Assembly (NCBI GenBank): GCA_937904535.1
Contig: CALELC010000421.1
Span: forward strand, 1 to 10,682
Source: an uncultured Planctomycetaceae bacterium
GTDB lineage: Bacteria > Planctomycetota > Planctomycetia > Pirellulales > Pirellulaceae
Direction of reading: 5' to 3'
DNA: 10,682 bases
Position 1 is the first letter of the stretch. The number at the start of each line of letters is the position of its first letter. Positions 5,960 through 10,682 of the stretch are shown here, in pieces. Under the pieces are notes generated by a model, which worked only from the letters and a program-made list of their open reading frames with translations, was not told the DNA's origin and did no database searches. Made by a program: the position numbers and the translations under genes.

Positions 5960-6970
5960 GTGAACGAACAGGGGATGGCGGTGCTCTTCATCATCGCCGG
6001 GTTGGTGGTGTTGGTTCTGGGCGGCGAATGGCTGGTGCGCGGTGCCTCGGCCCTGGCGGCTCGCTTTCACATCCCGCCGTTGATCATCGGCTTAACCGTG
6101 GTGGCCTTTGGTACCAGCGCCCCCGAACTGGGCGTTAGTATTCAAGCGGCAATGGCCGGAGCCGCGGACGTGGCGGTCGGAAACGTCGTCGGCAGCAACA
6201 TCTTCAACGTGCTGTTCATCCTCGGCATCTCAGCCATGATCACGCCGCTGGTCGTCTCCAGCCAACTGATCCGCTTTGACGTGCCGCTGATGATCGCTCT
6301 CTCGGTATTGAGTTGGGCGCTAGCGCGAGATGGTTTGATCACCCGCGTGGACGGCGGCATTCTGTTTTTGGCGCTGGTGGGCTACGTGCTGATCTGCATC
6401 CGTTTTGCCAGCCGGGAAAGCCAAGCGGTGCGAGAAGAGTTTGCGGCCCAATATCCGTCGGACGATGACGACACTGCGGCCAACCCTGGCCATGCCGGAG
6501 GACCGGTCGGGAAATCTTTGATGTTCATCGTCATCGGCCTGACGGCGCTCGGCTTGGGTTCGCGGTGGCTCGTTGACGGTGCTGTAAACATCGCGACCTG
6601 GTGGGGCGTGAGTCAGTTGGTGATCGGCTTAACGATTGTGGCAGCCGGCACCTCGCTGCCCGAAGTCGTGACCTCGATTGTTGCCACGATTCGCGGGCAG
6701 CGAGATATTGCGGTCGGCAATGTGGTCGGCAGCAACATTTTCAACCTAGCCTGCGTGCTCGGGCTCTCGGCGATCATTGCACCGGGCGGTATCCCGGTAT
6801 CGCCGACCGCCGTCAGCTTCGACATCCCAGTGATGATCCTGGTAGCGGCATTGTGCTTGCCGATCTTCTTCACCGGCCGCACGATCGCCCGCTGGGAAGG
6901 CGCCGTGTTCTTCGCCGGCTACATCGCTTACACGACTTACATGATCTTCAATGCGACCAGCGCTGCCTAA
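5960..6970 (+). CDS. CaCA-family Na+/Ca2+ (cation) exchanger, YrbG-like
   Basis: The 336-residue integral membrane protein exchanges Ca2+ (or K+/Na+) for Na+ or H+ across the inner membrane, by family. It carries the two CaCA alpha-repeats: first half G-L-T-V-V-A-F-G-T-S-A-P-E (44-56) and G-N-V-V-G-S-N (74-80); second half G-L-T-I-V-A-A-G-T-S-L-P-E (223-235) and G-N-V-V-G-S-N (253-259). The Glu of each G-T-S-x-P-E and the Asn of G-S-N are the ion ligands in family structures. Hydrophobic segments on either side total about ten. A hydrophilic loop (151-184) with four Asp in a row (168-171) links the halves and could be a regulatory site. Start choice is uncertain: GTG 5960 and ATG 5975 both precede the first helix, while an upstream GTG at 5879 would add an unlikely charged leader. 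The gene stops 9 bases before the convergent oxidoreductase stop. Confidence 0.88.
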   Translation: MNEQGMAVLFIIAGLVVLVLGGEWLVRGASALAARFHIPPLIIGLTVVAFGTSAPELGVSIQAAMAGAADVAVGNVVGSNIFNVLFILGISAMITPLVVSSQLIRFDVPLMIALSVLSWALARDGLITRVDGGILFLALVGYVLICIRFASRESQAVREEFAAQYPSDDDDTAANPGHAGGPVGKSLMFIVIGLTALGLGSRWLVDGAVNIATWWGVSQLVIGLTIVAAGTSLPEVVTSIVATIRGQRDIAVGNVVGSNIFNLACVLGLSAIIAPGGIPVSPTAVSFDIPVMILVAALCLPIFFTGRTIARWEGAVFFAGYIAYTTYMIFNATSAA

Positions 6971-6979
6971 AAACAAGCT

Positions 6980-7996
6980 CTAATCCGCGATCTTGATCAC
7001 CACTTTGCCAAAGTGGTCACCGGACTTGAGATAGCGGTAGGCCTCCTTGGCGTCCGCGAAGTCGAACACACGGTCGATCACGGGCTCGAGCCGGTTGGCC
7101 GTGATGGCGCGGTTCATATCCGCGAACATCGCTCGGCTGCCGACGTAGATGCCCTGAATCGTGAGCCGGTTGAACAGGGCCGGGAGCGGATTGGAATCGC
7201 CTTCGACACCGGTCAACACACCGATCAGCGACACGCGGCCACTGACCCGTGTGCAGGCGAGCGATTTGGGCAGCGTTCCAGGCCCGCCAACTTCGATCAC
7301 GTTGTCGACGCCGCGACCACCGGTTAGCTCGCGGACAGCCTCGTCCCAATTGGGCGTGGTCTGGTAGTTGATCGTTTCGTCAGCTCCCAGTTCGCGTGCC
7401 CGAGCAAGCTTGGCATCGCTGCTGGAGGTGACGATCACCGTTGCCCCGTTGAGCTTTGCAAACTGCAGCGCGAAAATTGACACGCCGCCGGTCCCGAGCG
7501 TCAAAATCGTATCGCCCGCCTGAACGCGTCCCAAGGTAACCAGCGCTTGCCACGCCGTGACCGCAGCACACGGCAACGTGGCCGCTTGTTCAAAACTCAG
7601 GTGGGGCGGAATCGGCAACAGCGCTCGTTCGCTGAACACAACTTGTTCAGCCAGCACCCCGTCGATGCCGCCACCGCGGGACGTTTGCAATTGCAACTCG
7701 TCAACGTCACCCGCCTCCCAATCTTCAAAAAAGCAGTTCACCACGCGGTCGCCGGGCCGAAAGCGCGTCACGCGCTCACCGACCGCTAAGACTTCGCCGG
7801 CGCCGTCGGATAGCGGGATCACGGGACAGCGATCGTTGCGGGCGTAACCGCCGCGGGTGATGATCAAATCGCGAAAGTTGAGGCTCGCAGCCCGCATCCG
7901 CACGAGCACCTCATCGGCCGCGGGTTGTGGTGGCGGCAACTCGATCGTTTGCATCGCATCGATTCCGCCAGCAGACTGGATTTGATACGCCTTCAT
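6980..7996 (-). CDS. MDR-superfamily NAD(P)-dependent alcohol dehydrogenase/quinone oxidoreductase-like (MDR7 type)
   Basis: The 338-residue product is a medium-chain dehydrogenase/reductase. The GroES-like N-terminal part includes S-L-N-F-R-D-L (38-44), P-L-S-D-G-A-G-E-V (61-69) and P-G-D-R-V (81-85). The cofactor fold has A-A-T-L-P-C-A-A-V-T-A-W (138-149), the dinucleotide loop G-T-G-G-V-S (168-173) and G-A-x-V-I-V-T-S-S-S (184-193). The C-terminal H-F-G-K-V-V motif is at 328-333. The lobe of four cysteines that binds structural zinc in classical alcohol dehydrogenases is absent, which fits the zinc-independent MDR7 group; the substrate is unknown. ATG 7996 is chosen over a long upstream extension because AGGA lies 6 bases before it and the family begins with M-K-A. 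The gene lies downstream of a small membrane-protein gene on the same strand, with a 218-base gap that contains a terminator-like hairpin. Confidence 0.9.
   Translation of the reverse strand: MKAYQIQSAGGIDAMQTIELPPPQPAADEVLVRMRAASLNFRDLIITRGGYARNDRCPVIPLSDGAGEVLAVGERVTRFRPGDRVVNCFFEDWEAGDVDELQLQTSRGGGIDGVLAEQVVFSERALLPIPPHLSFEQAATLPCAAVTAWQALVTLGRVQAGDTILTLGTGGVSIFALQFAKLNGATVIVTSSSDAKLARARELGADETINYQTTPNWDEAVRELTGGRGVDNVIEVGGPGTLPKSLACTRVSGRVSLIGVLTGVEGDSNPLPALFNRLTIQGIYVGSRAMFADMNRAITANRLEPVIDRVFDFADAKEAYRYLKSGDHFGKVVIKIAD
6999..7017. repeat. 19-bp palindrome at the junction of two convergent genes
   Basis: ACCACTTTG (6999-7007) and CAAAGTGGT (7009-7017) are exact inverted repeats around one base. 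The palindrome lies inside the oxidoreductase 3' end, where it encodes H-F-G-K-V-V, and 28 bases past the exchanger stop codon. Transcripts from both sides would contain the same hairpin, so it could act as a bidirectional terminator, though no T-run follows. Confidence 0.4.
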
Positions 7997-8150
7997 GGGT
8001 GTTCCTGCAAATGGGAAGGAGAACTGCCGAACCAACAGCGGCGAGCAATCATCAGACTGCGATCGCTCGACCTTTCGAGGATCGAGTCGGGACGTTGCCA
8101 GCGAGTAAGCATTCTCGCTCGTTTGCCACCTTTCAACCGGTGCGCGAATG

Positions 8151-8203
8151 AAAATCAGGACGCTTGGGGGCAGCAATCGCGCTGCGTAGCTGAGCCCCTG
8201 ATT
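8151..8203 (-). terminator. Compound hairpin after the small membrane protein gene, possible terminator
   Basis: Read on the minus strand, AATCAGG (8203-8197) starts 11 bases past the stop codon of the 8215-8478 gene and pairs exactly with CCTGATT (8159-8153). An inner stem GCAGC/GCTGC (8185-8181 with 8174-8170) with a six-base loop sits between them, flanked by a G-run and a C-run that could add pairs. The outer arm runs into CCTGATTTTC, giving a short T-tract. Position and strand fit an intrinsic terminator separating this gene from the oxidoreductase gene. Confidence 0.4.
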
Positions 8204-8214
8204 CCCCCATGGAC

Positions 8215-8478
8215 TTAGCTGGCAGGCTCGGGACTGGGCGTCGGCGGGTTCCTTTCGATGCCGCGGAGATTCATCACGAACAAGCCGACTTGCAACGCGA
8301 TCAGGGCGTAGGCCTCGGTATGACAGCCCCAAGCGATCCACAGCGCGTTGCTGACCACAAACATCCAAAAACCCCACCGCCGGCGATGCTGATGTTTGGA
8401 AGCCACTAGCCAGGCAGCCACGAGCGTCGCCACCATCGCTGGCCACTGCAACGCATCGACGCTAAGCCACTGAGTCAT
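8215..8478 (-). CDS. Small three-helix membrane protein, PnuC/PQ-loop-like half
   Basis: The 87-residue product has three hydrophobic segments: about 11-28, 36-50 and 54-72. A basic loop (K-H-Q-H-R-R-R, 28-34) comes after the first and a Pro/Glu-rich tail after the last. The pattern W-x-F-W-M-F-V-V-S-N-A-L-W near helix two, with Q and N spaced along helix three (Q63, N70), is what I expect of small proteins resembling half of a PnuC or SWEET-type transporter. The resemblance is by eye and function is unknown. ATG 8478 is preferred: GGTG lies 4 bases upstream; a TTG at 8487 would add three residues. If it is a transporter half it would need to form dimers. Upstream lie about 335 bases (8479-8813) with no firm gene, apart from a possible Cys-rich peptide. 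Confidence 0.6.
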   Translation of the reverse strand: MTQWLSVDALQWPAMVATLVAAWLVASKHQHRRRWGFWMFVVSNALWIAWGCHTEAYALIALQVGLFVMNLRGIERNPPTPSPEPAS

Positions 8479-8635
8479 GATCACCAACTATTTGCCAAAT
8501 CGCTAACAATCTGCCTGTTCAATCGCAAGTGGATTCCTCACTGGCATTTTCCGTTCCACAGCGTTCTCGGCCGCAGGGCTGGCGACCGCGTCTTGCCGGC
8601 AGGAACCCTAGCAGAATCCACCCAGAAATTGCTCG

Positions 8636-8719
8636 TCAGCGGCACACCGCCCAGCAGCATGCGGGACCGAGTCGGCAGCCCGAGCAATCGTGGGGCACGC
8701 CTTCGCAATACGCCTTCAT
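8636..8719 (-). CDS. Possible 27-residue cysteine-rich peptide (tentative)
   Basis: A short frame opens with ATG at 8719 and ends with TGA at 8636-8638. It would encode 27 residues with six cysteines, at positions 5, 12, 15, 21, 22 and 26, including C-S-G-C and a C-C pair. On the minus strand AGGG stands 7 bases before the ATG, a good ribosome site, and an in-frame TAG lies just upstream, so the start is well bounded. It falls in the otherwise empty 8479-8813 stretch, downstream of the TrxC-like gene on the same strand. Cysteine codons (TGC) arise easily in GC-rich DNA, so this may be chance. No family is recognised. Confidence 0.25.
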   Translation of the reverse strand: MKAYCEGVPHDCSGCRLGPACCWAVCR

Positions 8720-8813
8720 CAGGCAGCCCTAACGCGTCGCCATGGCGGTCCCCAGCAAGCATCCGCTGATCGCCTGCTCGTGCGTGCAGCGATTCTCTGG
8801 CATCTCCACTCGC

Positions 8814-9233
8814 TCAGCCGACGCCGACGAATTGGGTGATTTGCCGAGCGGTCATCACACCCGATTGCCGCGAGACTTCGTGTCCACCGCGAAACAAGAT
8901 CACGGTCGGAATCCCCGAGATCGAAAACTGACCGGCAGTCTGCGGCGCAGCATCCGTGTCGAGTTTGGCCAGGATTGCGTGCGGCGACAGTTGGGCTGCC
9001 GCCTCAGCGAATGCCGGAGCCATCATCCGGCAAGGGCCACACCAGGCCGCCCAAAAATCGACCAGCACCGGCAATTCGGTGCGAGCGATGAACTTGGCAA
9101 ACGTACTGTCGGTCAGTTCGATCGGATGCGTCGGCAGCAGCGACTGTTTGCACTTGCCACACACCGGCCGGTCGCCCAGCTTTTCCTCAGGGACACGGTT
9201 CACCGCCAAGCACTCCGAACACACAAGATTCAC
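8814..9233 (-). CDS. trxC: Thioredoxin with N-terminal zinc ribbon (TrxC/thioredoxin-2 type)
   Basis: The 139-residue cytoplasmic protein reduces disulfides of client proteins. The N-terminal ribbon has C5-x-x-C8 and C25-x-x-C28, which bind Zn in E. coli thioredoxin 2, also 139 residues. A thioredoxin fold follows: V-L-V-D-F-W-A-A-W (56-64), the classical active site W-C-G-P-C (64-68), K-L-D-T-D (90-94), and cis-Pro109 in G-I-P-T. GTG 9233 is supported by GAGGAG 9 bases upstream and by the first ribbon Cys lying at residue 5, so no upstream extension is needed. E. coli TrxC is induced by OxyR; no regulator site is identified here. It diverges from a second thioredoxin-like gene across 344 bases (9234-9577), which should hold both promoters; I see no clear consensus boxes or other gene in that stretch. 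Confidence 0.92.
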   Translation of the reverse strand: MNLVCSECLAVNRVPEEKLGDRPVCGKCKQSLLPTHPIELTDSTFAKFIARTELPVLVDFWAAWCGPCRMMAPAFAEAAAQLSPHAILAKLDTDAAPQTAGQFSISGIPTVILFRGGHEVSRQSGVMTARQITQFVGVG

Positions 9234-9577
9234 GGTTGATTACTCCTCGAACACACCGTTGCCGCTTTCCTGCCCATTCTTTCAGCCCCACCGTAGTGTT
9301 CAAGCCAGCAGGCAGACTGGCCTTGGCCGCTGTCGAGTTTTTAGCAGGTGGCAGGTTCGTCGGCTGGCCCACGCTTGATAGCGGCCCCGGTACGCTGAGT
9401 GGCACGCTACACCGATACGATGTTTCTCGTGGGTAGCACGGCCTGCGGTTACGCGAGGCGTGCTGGCGACACGCGTTTCCACAGCGACACCTTCAGCACT
9501 GGTCGGCGCAAAACGTGCGGCACTTCGCTGCCTGGGTCATAACCATCATTCTTAGCACCACGACGGAGAACGTCACC

Positions 9578-9904
9578 ATGCCGTATGACAGTCTGTATCA
9601 CGAAGAAGAACCGACCCGCGAGGAGATCGATGAGGGCAGCGGCCCGGTGCTGCTGGAATTCGGAGCCAACTGGTGCGGCCACTGCCAAGCGCTGGCGCCA
9701 ACCGTCGAGGCGTTGCTCACGGCCCATCCTGAGGTGCAGCATGTGCGCATCGCCGATGGCCGCGGGAAGCGACTGGGGCGCTCCTTTCGAGTCAAGCTGT
9801 GGCCAACGCTGATCCTGCTTCGCGACGGCCAAGTGATCGAGCAACTTGTCCGCCCGACCCCCGCCCAGGCTCGCCAAGGCTTCGAAAAGCTGCTGGCCGG
9901 TTAG
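9578..9904 (+). CDS. Thioredoxin-like protein with WCGHC active site
   Basis: The 108-residue product is a single thioredoxin fold without signal peptide. An acidic lead (M-P-Y-D-S-L-Y-H-E-E-E-P, 1-12) is followed by V-L-L-E-F-G-A-N-W (24-32), active site W-C-G-H-C (32-36) and cis-Pro76 in L-W-P-T. Between them is the stretch G-R-G-K-R-L-G-R-S-F-R-V-K (61-73). C-G-H-C is the motif of protein disulfide isomerases and gives a more oxidising potential than C-G-P-C, by general thioredoxin knowledge. Location is predicted cytoplasmic. The acidic lead and L-G-R-S-F-R-V-K-L-W-P-T resemble a small group I recall from proteobacteria, so transfer is possible. ATG 9578 is chosen over the frame's earlier start at 9515 because GGAG at 9565-9568 lies 9 bases upstream. 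Its stop overlaps that of the convergent deaminase gene. Confidence 0.85.
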   Translation: MPYDSLYHEEEPTREEIDEGSGPVLLEFGANWCGHCQALAPTVEALLTAHPEVQHVRIADGRGKRLGRSFRVKLWPTLILLRDGQVIEQLVRPTPAQARQGFEKLLAG

Positions 9905-10380
9905 CTGTCGATCTCTCGATATTGGACCTGAGCCTCTTGTAAGAGTGCCCGCGCCTGCTCGACCGATTCGGTCCAATAGGAGGTCTGGTTCTTAAATGGC
10001 TTGGCAACAACTTCGGCGATACCCGCTTGGATAATTTCCACGGTGCAGCGAGTGCAAGGAGGGCCGCCCCAGACTTGGCCGGTTTCGTCGGTCAACGCCA
10101 GATACAAGGTGCAACCGCGGGTGCTGACTCCGATCCGCGCCGCATTCAGGATCGCATTCATCTCCGCATGCACGACCAGTGAGCGTTTTAGATCCTTGTC
10201 CTGCAACCGCTCCGGCGTATCGGCGATGCCGCGCGGCAAACCGTTGTAGCCCATCGAGCGGACTTCACGATCCGGACCAACAATTACCGCCCCCGCCTGC
10301 GTAGCAGGGTCTTTGGACATGCGAGCATTCTCGAGCGCCAAGGTGATGAAGTGTCGGTCCCACTTCAATTGATCGGCCAT
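9901..10380 (-). CDS. Deoxycytidylate (dCMP) deaminase-like zinc deaminase
   Basis: The 159-residue product belongs to the cytidine/deoxycytidylate deaminase superfamily. Zinc ligands are clear: H71 in H-A-E, with E73 as the proton shuttle, and C109 and C112 in P-P-C-T-R-C. Other family features are S-K-D-P-A-T-Q-A-G-A-V-I-V (22-34), Y-N-G-L-P-R-G (45-51) and E-R-L-Q-D-K (57-62). The likely reaction is dCMP to dUMP, feeding thymidylate synthesis, but dCMP, free base or another pyrimidine cannot be told apart from these motifs. ComEB-type proteins share this layout. ATG 10380 is supported by AGGA 8 bases upstream. The gene lies 96 bases downstream of the LysR-type gene on the same strand. Its TAA stop (9901-9903) overlaps the TAG stop (9902-9904) of the thioredoxin-like gene. 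Confidence 0.88.
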   Translation of the reverse strand: MADQLKWDRHFITLALENARMSKDPATQAGAVIVGPDREVRSMGYNGLPRGIADTPERLQDKDLKRSLVVHAEMNAILNAARIGVSTRGCTLYLALTDETGQVWGGPPCTRCTVEIIQAGIAEVVAKPFKNQTSYWTESVEQARALLQEAQVQYREIDS

Positions 10381-10476
10381 CTATTCTTTCCTGTATCTCA
10401 ACTGATTGATTTCATGACGGATCGCGGAGGCCGGCAGCGTCTGCGCCCTTGCTCCCAGCAGCCCTCGTCCCGCGTG

Positions 10477-10682
10477 CTATGCCTTCGCGACTGACTTGCT
10501 GGAGCGGGCTACCTTTACAAACGCCTGCATATAGTCGATCTCACGATCCTTCTGGCGAAATCCCAAGAAGATTTGCTTGTCGACGCCCCTCTTACCAAGC
10601 CGCACCGGGTAGATATCGAATCGCAACTGCTGTTCTTTGACCAACCAGCGTGGCAGCGCCGCCACGCCCCGTCCACAAGCCA
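10477..10682 (-). CDS. LysR-type transcriptional regulator, C-terminal end only (partial)
   Basis: The frame is open to the right edge and ends with TAG at 10477-10479, leaving 67 residues. They match the last part of a LysR-type substrate-binding domain: G-R-G-V-A-A-L-P-R-W-L-V (about residues 3-14 of the fragment), then P-V-R-L-G-K-R-G and Q-I-F-L-G-F-R, then Y-M-Q-A-F-V near the end. In this family the G-x-G-V-A-x-L-P segment forms part of the effector-binding domain. The DNA-binding winged helix and the promoter lie beyond the window, so targets and inducer are unknown. The gene is on the same strand as the deaminase gene downstream, but the 96-base gap does not by itself show co-transcription. 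The gap 10381-10476 shows only the deaminase ribosome site. Confidence 0.72.
   Translation of the reverse strand, partial: ACGRGVAALPRWLVKEQQLRFDIYPVRLGKRGVDKQIFLGFRQKDREIDYMQAFVKVARSSKSVAKA

Noticed and set aside
7996..8446. Upstream extension of the oxidoreductase frame, about 150 residues longer
   Set aside because: The family begins at the internal M-K-A, which has AGGA at 6 bases; the extension has no domain and overlaps the membrane-protein gene and the terminator-like hairpin.
8529..8762. Two opposing frames of 67 and 74 residues between the small membrane protein and thioredoxin genes
   Set aside because: No domain, signal peptide or good ribosome site; Arg/Pro-rich composition typical of non-coding GC-rich DNA.
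9236..9436. 66-residue plus-strand frame in the thioredoxin divergent region
   Set aside because: No supporting motif or ribosome site, and it occupies the region that should hold both promoters.
1..10682. A defence island, mobile element, CRISPR array or toxin-antitoxin pair
   Set aside because: No nuclease, transposase, integrase, reverse transcriptase, spaced repeats or toxin-like fold is visible; most genes belong to known housekeeping or accessory families.

Overview
The window looks like a piece of a GC-rich (by eye) bacterial chromosome, most likely a planctomycete of the Pirellulales type. That placement is inferred from gene style: mostly single genes on alternating strands, a secreted His-rich protein, a YeeN-type YebC, a divergent EF-G paralogue and MDR7-type dehydrogenase. 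No rRNA or other marker is present to prove it. I see no mobile element, CRISPR array, tRNA or phage gene.

Layout. Bases 1-405 hold no convincing gene, only a perfect 9-bp-stem hairpin (111-133) and an 8-bp tandem repeat (371-386). Then come a secreted His-rich protein (406-729, +) and a DUF3565 Cys/His protein (896-1117, +), both candidate metal binders. An AlkA-type 3-methyladenine DNA glycosylase (1245-2177, -) diverges from an EF-G-like GTPase (2390-4447, +) across a region with two inverted repeats. A YebC/YeeN-family protein (4755-5477, +) follows, so two genes tied to translation lie in tandem. A small membrane protein (5520-5774, -) diverges from a CaCA-family Na+/Ca2+ exchanger (5960-6970, +). 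The exchanger converges, 9 bp apart, on an MDR7-type oxidoreductase (6980-7996, -). Upstream of that is a small three-helix membrane protein (8215-8478, -) with a plausible terminator behind it.

The right end carries a Zn-ribbon thioredoxin of the TrxC type (8814-9233, -) and, divergent from it, a one-domain WCGHC thioredoxin-like protein (9578-9904, +). The stop of the latter overlaps the stop of a dCMP/cytidine deaminase-like gene (9901-10380, -). The window closes inside the 3' end of a LysR-type regulator gene (10477-10682, -).

The genes do not form one pathway. Themes are translation (EF-G-like plus YebC), thiol redox control (two thioredoxins), DNA and nucleotide upkeep (AlkA, deaminase), and metal or ion handling (His-rich protein, DUF3565, CaCA exchanger). 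I did not find a clear new multi-gene system. The best leads are the altered switch region of the EF-G paralogue next to YebC, the divergent thioredoxin pair, the His-rich/DUF3565 pair, and a possible 27-residue Cys-rich peptide at 8636-8719.
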